Shown here: positions 47,689 through 58,703 of the stretch, one piece after another | Numbering within the stretch: the stretch's first letter is position 1 | How the letters are laid out: the number at the start of each line of letters is the position of its first letter | Assembly (NCBI RefSeq): GCF_026212465.1 | Contig: NC_080059.1 | Span: 18,810,273 to 18,874,272, forward strand | Length of the DNA stretch: 64,000 nt | DNA from: Amaranthus tricolor | Lineage: Eukaryota; Streptophyta; Magnoliopsida; Caryophyllales; Amaranthaceae | Reading direction: 5' to 3' | Notes under the pieces: model-generated | Seen by the model: the letters and a program-made list of their open reading frames with translations, nothing else | Database searches by the model: none | Told to the model about the DNA's origin: nothing | Made by a program: the position numbers and the translations under genes

Positions 47689-48877
47689 CAAGTGTGTGCC
47701 GTCAATGGCGATAAGAGGTTTACAATGATTGAAGCCTTCAATGCAAGGTTTAAAAGCCCAAAAGACACGTTGGAAGGTCCTAATATTAGGTCGCACATAT
47801 ACTCCCATGTCATTGTCTTCCTTAAAAAACCACTCAAGTAGTAAGCCTGGGTTGGAATGTTGCAAAGCGTGTGAAAAGCACGGAAGGAGTGAGTAAGAAC
47901 CTTCCCAAGTTCCATATATGGACAACAAGGCTTGTTTCTTAGCACACCACGCTCGCTTATAATTCACTTCTACACCAAAACGATCTTTAACCATCAGCCG
48001 TACGACAGATACCTTAATGGATGGGTCTTTAGCAACACAATTTCTAATGACATTGTTAATGACAGAAGATATCAAGTGATTGTGCCCAGCCGAGACAGTG
48101 TCACTACCCAAAACACAAGACCCATGCTTACCCTTATACGTAACAATACACCATGAAGATAAATATGAATCGAGCGTAGCCTTAAGTCTTAATGAACAGC
48201 CCCGCTTACACTTCAAGGTAAGGACAGTTTGGTTTGAGGTCTCCGTTCTGTACTCCACATTTCTACGAATATGATACACTCTGATAGCTTCCAACAACGC
48301 TTCCTTACTATCAAACATCATACCCTTCTCTAACTCCCCTTCTTCGGTGTAAGTGGTATCACAAGCCCAAGTCCTTCAGGAGTTGTCCTCCTCATACTCG
48401 TCTAGAGGTGGACATAGGGCCTAAGGTGTAGGAGGAATGATTGTAGGAATGTTGCCTAGGGTCATGTCATTTGATAGTGATTCCTCATCGACATCCACAT
48501 CATCCTCAGAAGGATCGTCAATGAGCTCATTACTCTCATTTCCATCATCCCAAGGTCGCATCTCATCACTTTCTCCTAAGTTAACCATTGAATCAATTGG
48601 AACTTGATTCGTAGGGGGTTGAGAAAAAGTACAAGATGCGTAAGAATTGAAGGGATTTATAGTTTCCTAAATTGATATAGGCATAGGGGTAGGAGTAGGA
48701 TTAGAAGTAACAACATTCCTTAAGGGTACTTCTTCTACGTATAACTCCAAAGAAGGAATTTGGGTGGACTTTGAATGCTCTCACATAGCATCTATAGCCT
48801 CAACATCCTCAACAAGAAAGGCTAACAATTCTCCACTCATGTCATACTTAAAGCTTATATTTACGGTACTTCTAGTG
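47689..48877 (-). pseudogene. MULE (MuDR-type) transposase, middle part
   Basis: This is the continuation of the MULE N-terminus at 55137-55367 after Copia B. Reading on the minus strand: TRSTVNISFKYDMSGELLAF, an acidic stretch (DEMRPWDDGNESNELIDDPS and DDVDVDEESLSNDM), TWACDTTYTEEGELEKGMMF, DSKEALLEAIRVYHIRRNVE and CKRGCSLRLKATL, which is the MuDR DNA-binding/FAR1-like zinc-finger block. Then come SVVRLMVKDRFGVEVNYKRA and KPLIAIDGTHL, the start of the MULE catalytic domain (first Asp in the IDGTHL motif). The frame is cut there by the Copia A 3' LTR. The rest of the catalytic domain is absent from the window. Stops appear in the acidic part (about 48780, 48669, 48421 and 48381). Confidence 0.82.
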
Positions 48878-48882
48878 GGGTC

Positions 48883-50080
48883 TGTAGATTCAATTAGGAA
48901 CGGGAACAGCAACAAAAGGGGGGGTGAATTGTTGTTGTAGCTGGTTTAAGCGTTTTTGCCCTGTTTTTGCGGAATTGAATTAAAATAAATAAAGCTTAAA
49001 CTTAGAGCAAAATAATAATAGAGACAAACAATTTTTACGTGGAAACCTTCTGGGCCTAAACAGAAGGAAAAACCACGACCCCTCGGGATTTCTAAATACT
49101 CCACTATGTTTAAGGCAATTAGTTACAATTACAATAAACATCTTACTTCGCTCGAAACGAATCAACTAGGCCAACTCTTCTCTCTCAAATTTCTTTTGCT
49201 CAAAGCAACAAACTTAGCTTTACTAAAAGCTAAACTCCTCAATAGCTTCACTCAAAGCTAACTAATTCCCCCTTAGACTCACCCGAGTCTAATTACAAGT
49301 TCTTTTAAAAACCCTTACAAAAAGGATAAAATCTCTAAAAATAAAATCAATGAGTTGCTCAAGAAAATATTATGAGTTAATTGGCAATTTTCAAAAAAAA
49401 ATATTTCTTGTGGATTTCCAAAAATAATCACATGAAAATAACAAAGTTCATGCGTTAGATACATAGGAACAGCCGAAATCACTAGCTATTTATAAAAAAA
49501 TAAAATCTCTAAGAGAATGGAGTAATCCAATCCATTATTCCTTTATCAAAAAGATCATGGGAGTAATGTGGATTAATCACACAGACGGTTATTTTCACAA
49601 GACTTGATTAAATCAAGCATACGGTTAAAAAAACAATAACCTCTGTTCCCATTTACTAATAATAGGTTCTGTTCCCTTTAAGCAACAGCAGTTCCTGTTC
49701 CAGTAATAACTGCTGGAACTGTTATGCTATTTATAGAAACGGTTATACTTACTAAAATTAGGAATGGTTACATGCTAACTCATTAAAGGAACAATAACCT
49801 ATTTTCTAAGATAATAACCGGTTCTAAAATAATAATAGCTAAGACCTATTCAACAGCAGCCGTTCCTATATTTAGCAAATCTAACATTTACTAAATATAG
49901 ATCCTAAAATAATGCTAAGTAAATACGAAAAATCATTTTGGAAAATCTTTTGCCAATTAACTTTAATAAATTATAATTGCAACACATTAACTTTATTTTC
50001 TACATCAACTAAAAATTAATAATTAAATAGTAATCAGAATTTTCAGTGGACGTAGGCTGACTCCAGTTAGGAACAGTGCG
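48883..50080 (-). mobile_element. 3' LTR of Copia B (5' part deleted)
   Basis: Ends TGTAGATTCAATTAGGAACG at 48883 (plus-strand view). It is homologous to 52492-54880 of the 5' LTR minus the nested element, and by eye nearly identical. The junction with pol sequence is near GCTGTTTTCCTTTGGCAC (about 50080). A TATAAATAG lies at 49486-49494 (minus strand). Confidence 0.85.
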
Positions 50081-50630
50081 CTGTTTTCCTTTGGCACAAG
50101 GATCACAAATTTCATCCTTAAGCAATTTTATAGCTAGTAGTCCTCTAACTAAGTCTTTTGATCTTAAAGTATTAATCAATGTATAACTGGCGTGACCTAG
50201 ACGCTTATGCCAAAGAAGTGGGTCGTCTTCTATAACGCTTAGACACGTTAGACTGGTTTTGGGAACAGTGTCCAGGAACACTACATAAGTGTTTCCTTTT
50301 CTGATTCCCTCAAGAACGATGTCTCAAGTGTCATTCCTAGAAATAATGCACTTTTCAGAAGTAAAGTTCACAGAGTTACCTTTATCGCAAAATTGAGAAA
50401 TGCTAAGTAAGTTATGTTTCAAATTCTCGACTAAAAATACATTATCGATAGCATGGGAACATGACCTTCCAACTTTTCCTTTGGCGATTATCTCATCCTT
50501 CATATTGTCACCGAAGGTTACTGTTCCCCCATCATAGGCTTCAAGTGAGAGAAATTTAGATTTGTCACCTGTCATGTGCTTGGAACACCCACTGTCAAGA
50601 TACCATGAGCTCTTCCCCCTCACTTGGACC
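50081..50630 (-). pseudogene. Copia B pol: protease and GAG-pre-integrase
   Basis: VRGKSSWYLDSGCSKHMTGD is the aspartic protease motif (DSG intact). YDGGTVTFGDNMKDEIIAKG, NVFLVENLKHNLLSISQFCD and VNFTSEKCIISRNDT follow, then a stop, then VLEGIRKGNTYVVFLDTV, LLWHKRLGHASYTLINTL and KDEICDPCAKGK. This is the protease plus the zinc-binding start of integrase (GAG-pre-integrase). After CDPCAKGK the sequence jumps into the 3' LTR, so integrase core, RT and RNase H are gone. Only one stop occurs in about 180 codons, making this copy younger than element A. Confidence 0.85.
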
Positions 50631-50639
50631 TGAAAGAAA

Positions 50640-52402
50640 TTAATGGTTAGTTACAAGAACCCAGACTTTCTTGGGTTCCTTGTCGATTTTGCATGAATCA
50701 TTTTTCTTAATCAGAATGTTATCGACATAATTTCTGTTGGAGACAGTGTACTGTTCCCTTTTAGTGCACTGGTCCTTCAAATGGCCTGTTCCTTCACAGA
50801 AGGAACAGATTCTGTCACTAGGGAGATCAACGTAAGCCTTTTTTTTCTTGTTATTCTTAAAATAATTTAGGCCTAGTGAATTTTTACTTTTGGCATCTTG
50901 AATCCATTTGGGAGTAATTTTGATTTTCCCTTTTCTCTTGAATTTAATTCAAGCTTATCATCATTGTTACGGTTGGATTCTAGATTCAATTTTAAATTTT
51001 GAAAATCACAGCACAAGTCTTTAGTAGATGCATCATTCAATTCTTCATTTAAGCCTAATAATTTGTGTTGTGATAACTCAATATTAAGAATAACATTTTC
51101 CTTTTTAATTCTCTCTATATTTTCCTTTAGAATTATGTTTTGGTCCAACAAACCGAAAAATCTGTTTTGGACATCGGATCTAAAGGTGTTTATATAGGAG
51201 ACATGGTCTTTGCTTAAATTGAGCTCCTAAACTAATTGGAGACACTTCTCATTGCAATTTTCTAATTTATTCTGTGTCTCATTTAGCAACTTAGTTAGTT
51301 TATTTTTACTTAGCTTAGATAGATGTATAGAAAATGGATTAGAGATATGTAAATGCTTCCTTATGGGTTCCCTTTCCTTGCTTTCATGCGTAGCCATGAG
51401 ACATAGGTTTGCTGTCTCTTTCTCTTCGGGAATAACAGTTTCATCATCACTTTCAGTCTCTCCCCATGCAGTGATCATGGCTTTGCGAAAGTCACTTTTG
51501 TTAAGGTCTTCTTGAATCCCTTGTCTTTCCCTTGCCCTTTTCATTCTTCCACATCGGGCAATCCTTGATGAAGTGCTCGGTACTTCCATATTTGTGGCAT
51601 TCATGATTGGTTTTTGTTCTTCTTTCTTTGTTGTTTCTTTGATTTGTGTACCTGTTGTTCCTGAAGAACTTCTTGAATTTTCGTACCAGTAAGGCAGCTT
51701 CTTCCTCATCCCATTCTGACTCGTCCTGTTCCCCAACTGCCAGGGCCAGTCCCTTGTTCCTGGAACTGTCGGTTGTTCCCAAATGTAATTCATGCGTGAT
51801 TAGGGAACCAGCCAGCTCCTCTAGATTAAATTTTATAAAATCTTTGGACTCTTGTATAGCTGTAACCTTGGCCCTCCAGCGCTCATCTTGAGGAAGGCTC
51901 CTAAGGATCTTCCCTACTTGTTCAACGGTGAGAATTATTCTTCCAAGAGAGACAAGTTCGTTTGTTATGTTGGTGAACCTTGTGAACCTCTCTTGTATGC
52001 TTTCCCTTGGTTCCATAACAAATCTTTCATATTTAGACATCAAAAAATCAATTTTGGAACGTTTGACTTCACTTGTTCCCTCATGGGTAACAGCTAGCAG
52101 GTCCCAGATTTGCACCCCATTATACGATTGTGTTCATTTGGTCCAAGACCACAGTGAAGCAATTTTATGGCAAGAGCGTTTAATTCCATTTTTTGAAAAT
52201 CGTCTTTTTCATATTCGGTTATTGGTTTGGGAACTACTTCATTGTTGGAGTTAGTAATGGTTACCTCAAAATCTCCAATTTCGATGACTCTTCAAACTTG
52301 ATAATTTTCTGCCTTGACGAAGATCTCCATCCTACTCTTCCAGTATGTATAGAATTTTCCATCAAACATGGGCGGTCTTTGAGTAGAATACCTTTCTTCC
52401 AT
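50640..52402 (-). pseudogene. Copia B gag
   Basis: The start codon is at 52402 (MEERYSTQRPPMFDGKFYTY), 76 bases after the PBS, which fits an intact leader. Next come WKSRMEIFVKAENYQV, a stop where Trp is expected, VIEIGDFEVTITNSNNEVVP and NALAIKLLHCGLGPNEHNRI. A small deletion at GCKS (near 52115) causes a frameshift; then IWDLLAVTHEGTSEVKRSKI, ILRSLPQDERWRAKVTAIQE and FNLEELAGSLITHELHLGTT follow. The first knuckle reads CHKYGSTEHFIKDC, with the second Cys changed to Tyr. The coiled coil (NETQNKLENCNEKCLQL; NIILKENIERIKKENVIL) and second knuckle CSFCEGTGHLKDQC (about 50780-50820) follow. It ends before the protease frame with TTTCTTTCAG. Confidence 0.82.
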
Positions 52403-52477
52403 TCGCTCGTTCCTAATTGAAATTTTTGGGAACACTAGGATTCTGCCCTCAGGGTTTCCTGATCTATTGGGAACATG

Positions 52478-52489
52478 GCTCTGATACCA
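52478..52489 (-). promoter_or_regulatory. Primer binding site of Copia B
   Basis: TGGTATCAGAGC on the minus strand is the exact complement of the plant tRNA-iMet 3' end, two bases after the LTR end ...GTCTACA. Confidence 0.9.
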
Positions 52490-52531
52490 ATTGTAGACTC
52501 AATTAGGAACGGGAACAGCAACAAGAGGGGT

Positions 52532-52554
52532 GGGGGGGGGGGGGGGGGGGGGGG
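52532..52554 (+). repeat. Poly-G run (23 G) in the Copia B LTR
   Basis: A single G homopolymer preceded by GAGGGGT. The same position in the 3' LTR (about 48917-48925) has a short G run. Sequencing or assembly slippage could affect the length. Confidence 0.9.
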
Positions 52555-52591
52555 TGTGAATTGTTGTTGTAGCTAGTTTAAGCGTTTTTGC

Positions 52592-53751
52592 TAGGGCTGG
52601 CAAAAGCTGACCCGACCTGCTAACCTGATCTGAAATCGACCCGAAATTAACGGGTTTGGGTTTAGATTTTTGACCCAATTAATTAAATGGCTCAACCCGA
52701 CCTGATCTGTTTATTAAATGGGTTAGGTTCAGGTTGAATATTTAAACCAGAAAAAAACCTGTTTAACCCATTTATTAAATGGGTCAATCAGGTCAGGTCG
52801 ACCCATATTTAACCCATTTAATAACCCATTGAAAATTTTAAATAAATTAATAAACTCATAAATCATAAAGATGATGACTAGAAATTTATTAACCCAAATA
52901 AACTAATAAAGTCATAAGAGATAAGACTCATATTCTCATAAGTTGATACAGACATTTGTGCGCCTCCTCATATTCTCATATTCTCATAAACCCTAAAAAT
53001 TTGTGCGCCTCCTCAGCTCCTCTATGACTGTTCCTCATCTCCTTCCTTTTTTATTCTCTGTTCCTTAGCGCCTACAGCCCTACACCTTCTCCTTCCTTTT
53101 CTATTCTCTGTTCCTCAGCGCCTACACCTTCTCCTTCATCTTCTCTGCGGCAAGGTAAGTATTATTTCTTAGTTTTCCGATTTTTCTGATTTTTTTTTGA
53201 TCGATTTTATTTTTCTAATTTGGATTGTGTTCGATTTTTTTGTGTTTGATTTTAATGCTCATTGCTATTACTGCTATTTTTGTGTTATTTAGGGTTCGAT
53301 TTTTTCGACTTTGTTTGGGTTTTATTTTCACAAAACTGGTAATTTGCATCTTGTTTTTGATTTCATATCCTCATTAAATCTCAATTCTTTCTTCCTATTA
53401 TTCTATACTTATTCTCTTTATTTACTCCATTTTTTGGTTTCCTGACCCAATATTTGCAAGATTCATATGTTTTGGACTTTGAAGCATGTTTAATTTCATT
53501 ATGTAATGTGAATATAATATTTGGGTCAGATGAGTCAAATGGGTCAAATGACCTGAAATATGTGGGTTTAATGACCCATTTAATTAGCAGGTTAAATGGG
53601 TCATTAGCAGGTTGACCCGACCTGCTACAGATCAGGTCGGGGTTTCAATTTTTGACCCATTTAATTAAATGAGTCAGGTTCAGGTCAAGGGTCTATTGAC
53701 CCATTTATATATGACCCGAACCTGAAAATGACCCAACCCGAACCTGATAAA
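52592..53751. mobile_element. hAT-like element nested in the Copia B 5' LTR
   Basis: The 3' LTR reads TTTAAGCGTTTTTGCCCTG at this place; here the two halves are separated by 1.16 kb. The flanking TTTTTGC is duplicated (52585-52591 and 53753-53759; 8 bp with one mismatch, GTTTTTGC/CTTTTTGC), and the left end TAGGGCTGGCAAAAGC is a typical hAT terminus. The ends are rich in GACCCGACCTG and GGGTCAGGTTC words in inverted order. The centre (53000-53400) looks like a CT-rich 5' UTR followed by a consensus splice donor (CGGCAAGGTAAGTATT). No transposase is left. Confidence 0.65.
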
Positions 53752-55136
53752 CTTTTTGCCCCGTTTTTGAGGAATTGAATTAAAATAAATAAAGCTTAAA
53801 CTTAGAGCAAAATAATAAAAGAGACAAACGATTTTTATGTGGAAACCTTCTGGGCCTAAACAGAAGGAAAAACCACGACCCCTCGGGATTTCTAAATACT
53901 CCACTATGTTTAAGGCAATTAGTTACAATTACAATAAACACCTTTACTTCACTCGAAGCGAATCAACTAGGCTAACTCTTCTCTCTCAAATTGCTTTTAC
54001 TCAAAGCAACAAACTTAGCTTTACGAAAAGCTAAACTCCTCAATAGCTTCACTCAAAGCTAACTAATTCCCCCTTAGACTCACCCGAGTCTAATTACAAG
54101 TTCTTTCAAAAACCCTTACAAAAAGGATAAAATCTCTAAAAATAAAATCATGAGTTGGTCAAGAAAATATTATGAGTTAATTGGCAATTTTCAAAAAAAA
54201 ATATTTCTTGTGGATTTCCAAAAATAATCACATGAAAATAACAAAGTTCATGCGTTAGATACATAGGAACAGCCGAAATCACTAGCTATTTATAAAAAAT
54301 AAAATCTCTAAGAGAATGGAATAATCCAATCCATTATTCCTTTATCAAAAAGATCATGGGAGTAATATGGATTAATCACACAGACGGTTATTTCCACAAG
54401 ACTTGATTAAATCAAGCATACGGTTAAAACAACAATAACCGCTGTTTCCATTTACTAATAATAGGTTTTGTTTCCTTTAAGCAACAGCAGTTCCTGTTCC
54501 AGTAATAACTGTTGGAACTGTTATGCTATTTATAGAAACGGTTATACTTACTAAAATTAGGAATGGTTACATGCTAACTCATTAAAGGAACGATAACCTA
54601 TTTTCTAAGATAATAACCGGTTCTAAAATAATAATAGCTAAGACCTATTCAACAGCAGCCGTTCCTATATTTAGCAAATCCAACATTTACTAAATATAGA
54701 TCCTAAAATAAAGCTAAGTAAATACGAAAAATCATTTTGGAAAATCTTTTGCCAATTAACTTTAATAAATTATAATTGCAACACATTAACTTTATTTTCT
54801 ACATCAACTAAAAATTAATAATTAAATAGTAATCAGAATTTTCAGTGGACGTAGGCTGACTCCGGTTAGGAACAGTGTGCTGTCTCTAAATTTCAGTTTA
54901 GCTAGAACATGCAACTTAGGAACAGTAGACTTCCTGTCTCCATTTTACATCCCAAGTGATATACTCTTCTAACATCTCTTGAATCCTTTTGACACGTACA
55001 TTTCCATAAACAAAGCTATAGGTACTATGAACGATCATAATTACGACTAGATATCGACCAACACATAATCTCTAAAAAACATATTTGTTTAAATATAGTG
55101 TAGTCATCATCAAAACTCAAGAGGTCCAACAGGGTC

Positions 55137-55367
55137 AAATCCAATTTTAGAACATATAAAACGTTTAAACTGATTGAAATCCATGTTCGACTTGCATGCA
55201 AACAGCCTACGTTTTCCCCCAACATAATGAACTTTGTCATTACTTTCTCGAATACAACCATTCCAAAAACATACTATAGTGACGCGAAATGATGCCATTT
55301 CTACATGAAGACAAACAAAATCAACATCATCATCCACTTCATGCCTGTACAATTGCATTATATTCAT
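55137..55367 (-). pseudogene. MULE transposase, N-terminal part
   Basis: Minus strand. MASFRVTIVCFWNGCIRE (likely start at about 55299), VHYVGGKRRLFACKSNMDFN and QFKRFICSKIGFDP form the MuDR N-terminal region of plant MULE transposases. The frame is open upstream to 55367. It is interrupted at the GGGTC target site by Copia B and continues in frame at 48877. TIRs of the MULE itself were not identified with certainty; the palindromic block at 55932-56049 is about 600 bases upstream. Confidence 0.78.
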
Positions 55368-55931
55368 TTGATTATAATCTTTTTGGTCTACAAATTAATA
55401 AAGTCCATAATGCAACTAAGTTCATACATATATAATGCACATAAAATTCAAATAATAAATCAATTAATAAGTTGATAAATGATATTTCTAATACCAACAT
55501 CAACATTTCTAATAATATATAATGTACATCAAACTCAACTAATTCAATATGCTCATCAACAACAATACTTCAAAAAACAACATAAAGCTATGAAAATAGT
55601 TAAACATTACCTTGAATAGTTATGGATGATTAAGAAGAGTGTTGATGTAAGAGCTAGTAACCTACATTTGAGAAAATAACCAAACTTCATCAAAATCGTA
55701 AAAAACGATATATATACTTAAAAGAATGCATAAAAGTTTACCTTTGTCCTAGCTAGAGTATCCCAGAATAATTTTAAAGTGCCAAATTGAAAGAGGAATG
55801 CAAGAATTGATGGATTGAATCTAGTCTAATATTGATTTTGTACGGAGAAAGTCGAGTAATAATAAGATAGGGTTTTGAGAATTGGGGAAAATGGGAAGAG
55901 AGGAAGTTGATCTGTGTATTTGTGGAGCATG

Positions 55932-56049
55932 CTGTTTGCAGTTACTAACTGTGAACAGGTCAAAAAAAGTCAAACAACTGTTCGCAGTTAGTAACTGCGA
56001 ATAACTATTTTGTTTTTTTGACTTGTTCGCAGTTACTAACTGCGAACAG
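55932..56049. repeat. Triple palindrome CTGTTCGCAGTTAGTAACTG type
   Basis: Three copies of a 25-27 bp near-perfect palindrome (55932-55957, 55978-56002, 56024-56049), each GTTCGCAGTTA-N-TAACTGCGAA or a close variant. The spacers contain GTCAAAAAAAGTC and, inverted, TTTTTTTGAC, so the whole block is also symmetric. It could be a MULE terminal structure or the remains of a foldback element. Confidence 0.75.
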
Positions 56050-56059
56050 CCCAAGCCAC

Positions 56060-58700
56060 ATGTTTGAAATTTTCACACTTATTTTTGGAATTAAGTTGAA
56101 ACTTATCTTATTTCGTTCATTTTATTGATAATTTATCTTATTCATTTCAAATTTTTGATTATTTGTGGGCGTAAGCACCAGCTGGGGCCGCCCATGGCTA
56201 GTGGTTGAGGGAGAGATACCTGGCCTGTTTGTTTGGTTAAAGATACTTATAACTGGGGGTCTGTGACGATTTCATTAGTCAAGTTTTTGACTTAATTTTT
56301 AAGTTGTCCTTCTGAACTTTTTGGTAGACTTTGATCAACGAACAACTAGTTAGTTTGACTTTGCCTAATCAATAACCCTTATATTTACATGATTTTAATA
56401 ACCCTTTGTTGTCAATACAAATGGCACAATTCGCCATAGATTAAGACCTTATACCACTTTAAGCAAAAGAATCGATTCAATAATAAAGTTTAACCTTACA
56501 GCTATAAATCTAATTCCTTGTGATTTAACATCTAACTAATATGCCTATAATATATGTTTACTGTGCATATATAATATAATAATTTATAAAATATATGGTT
56601 AAGCATACCTTTTGCTTTAGCAAAAGTTAGCAAATAAAAATTTCACAACAAATTTATTTAAAATATTACTGGAAATTTTACGTGGAGATCACTTTGTGTT
56701 TTGGGCTTTTTCATGTGATAGATAATAAATACACGTGGTGACCCTGAACATCCAATTATTCTATGTGGCATACAGAAAGTTAAATTTTTGGTTTAATTAA
56801 GTAATCATTTCAGACTGAATTACGAAATATGTGACTAATTAGGATGATCGCAATGTTTATTTTTCGAAAAAAGTCATTATGTTCGAGAAAATAGTTTTAA
56901 GTTAACAAAAATTCTCCCCTTTTGTCTACCATGTGGAAAACTTGGAAGGTTAAGATCATCACCTGGATTAAAAAAATATAATAGTCTACCACGTTAAAAA
57001 CAAATAACTCAGGGTTACCACGGGTGATTTTCCAAATATTATTATCTTTTGATTAAGGGTAATCTGATAGAGTGAGAAAAAATAAATGATAATCAAACTT
57101 AGAACGTTTACCAAAAAATGATATTTGTTCTTGTATGATAACAAAAAATTCGAAATAGCTATAGCAAAATAAATATCTATCAAAAATAATCATTTGAAAC
57201 TGTTTGGCTGAATGCAGTAATTTTAAAGTTTAAATCAATAATCTTAATATAACTATAGAATTATATTTATTTAAGTAACAAATTTATCTAATAAAAGATC
57301 AATAAAAATTTACCCATTCAACTATTCAACAAACTCGTCAATATGTTCAAAGAAGAAGAAAAATCAGAATCATTAAAACTTGATGAAGTTATTTAAAAAT
57401 CAAACTCAATCTACATATTTTGTAAAAAAAAACTTAAAAAAATCAATATCAATAAGAAATAAGTTATGTACAATCAGAATAAGGTTAAAATTAGTACTGC
57501 AAATGTAAAGAAGAAAAGAGAACATATACTAGGAGAAATGAGTTTATTTAAATATTTGCTCAGTAAATACTCGCTACATTTTAGTTACGTGCTATTCATC
57601 AATTAAGCTTATTTTATGTATTGCGGTTAATGTGTAAGTAAAAATATAGTCAAGTGAAATCTTGTTTGAATCGTCTAATCGTATACTTTTATAATATTAA
57701 CTTTTTACAATTTTTAGATATGTAGAATTCAACATATAAATAAGCAAAATAACACATTAAATTGCATAAAAAGTCAAATGTAGCGAGTTTAATAAAACGG
57801 AAGAAGTATAATATTAATATCACTTTGATAACAATAAGATGACCTTATAAAGCAAGCTTTATGTACTCCATATTAACTAAAAACAGTGTGATGATGCACG
57901 ATTTTTTTAAAAACTTGTAATTAATAGTTAAAATTTTCATAAAATAAATAACAAATAATATCAACAGTGCTAAAATATACTAATTATTTTATACAAATTA
58001 ATATTTAAATATTATGTAAAATTATTTTTTTAAAATCATTGATTTTTATATAGAACTAATTTTATCTTTATTACAATTGTTAAGACACTAAGTTCATCAA
58101 TAATTCTAAAACTTTAAATACAAAATCAGATAAATAATTATTTTGAATAAAATATAGAGATTCAAATACTCCTTATAAGTTATAATTCAAGTCAATAATA
58201 TTAAAATCAAAGCATTGAAGTTAGAGAAAAAAAAAAGAAAAAAGAGACCATTGAAACAAACTTGGAAAGAAACACTAGAAACTTAAAAGTGTCAAAAAGA
58301 GTGGACTTGGTTTCCTACAATTAAAAAATATAAAATAAAAATGACACAATATTCCTTAATTGGACGTTAATGGGCAAAGGAAAGCATATATTACCCGGGC
58401 CCACCTCAATAAACTAGCCACTAGAGCCGTGATGAGCCATGATCGTAGGCCAACGTATCTTATTCTCAGTGGATATGTCCGCAAGAATACAACATTTTTA
58501 TCTATAGGATTCTTTGTTTCATACCTCTAATTATATATAATAAAAATTATAAAAATTTAATATTAGCAATCTTTGTAATAAGACGAATAAAATAAAATTT
58601 CACTTGCCTATATTTTAACTTATAAATTAAAAATTAATCACAAATCAAAAATAATAAATAAATAATGGCTTTTGTCTAAATTTTGCAACTAATATACAAC
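56060..58700. other. AT-rich spacer with MITE-like pieces
   Basis: No gene supported. About 56655-57040 has inverted ends (GGAAATTTTACGTGGAGATC; other end on the minus strand GGAAAATCACCCGTGGTAAC) and may be a MITE. About 57568-57791 has inverted ends sharing ACTCGCTACATTT (ACTCGCTACATTTTAGTTAC; other end ACTCGCTACATTTGACTTTT) and looks Stowaway-like. The rest is AT-rich filler. Confidence 0.4.
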
Positions 58701-58703
58701 GGA

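Larger units (their letters stand above)
48883..55131 (-). mobile_element. Copia element B (SIRE-like), internally deleted
   Basis: A perfect 5-bp target duplication, GGGTC, lies at 48878-48882 and 55132-55136. On the minus strand: 5' LTR 52492-55131 (carrying a nested hAT-like element), PBS at 52478-52489, gag, protease and the start of integrase, then an abrupt jump at about 50080 into the middle of the 3' LTR (48883-50080). RT, RNase H, env-like ORF, polypurine tract and about the first 250 bases of the 3' LTR are deleted. Removing the element and one GGGTC joins GFDP to TRSTV of the MULE frame, so the insertion site is certain. Confidence 0.9.
52492..55131 (-). mobile_element. 5' LTR of Copia B with a nested insertion
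   Basis: Starts TGTTGGACCTCTTGAG at 55131 and ends GAGTCTACA at 52492. Without the nested 52592-53751 element it would be about 1.47 kb. TATAAATAG is at 54286-54294 (minus strand), before the nested element in transcriptional order, so the promoter is intact but the transcript would carry the insertion. A run of 23 G lies at 52532-52554, where sister LTRs have about 7-8. Confidence 0.88.

Noticed and set aside
47674..48321. Separate host FAR1-like gene
   Set aside because: The IDGTHL catalytic start and the frame continuity with 55137-55367 show that it is part of a MULE transposase.
51252..52420. Plus-strand frames of 75-108 codons
   Set aside because: Antisense shadows of the Copia B gag on the minus strand.
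55821..56054. Small protein-coding frame
   Set aside because: It reads through the palindromic repeat block and has no independent support.
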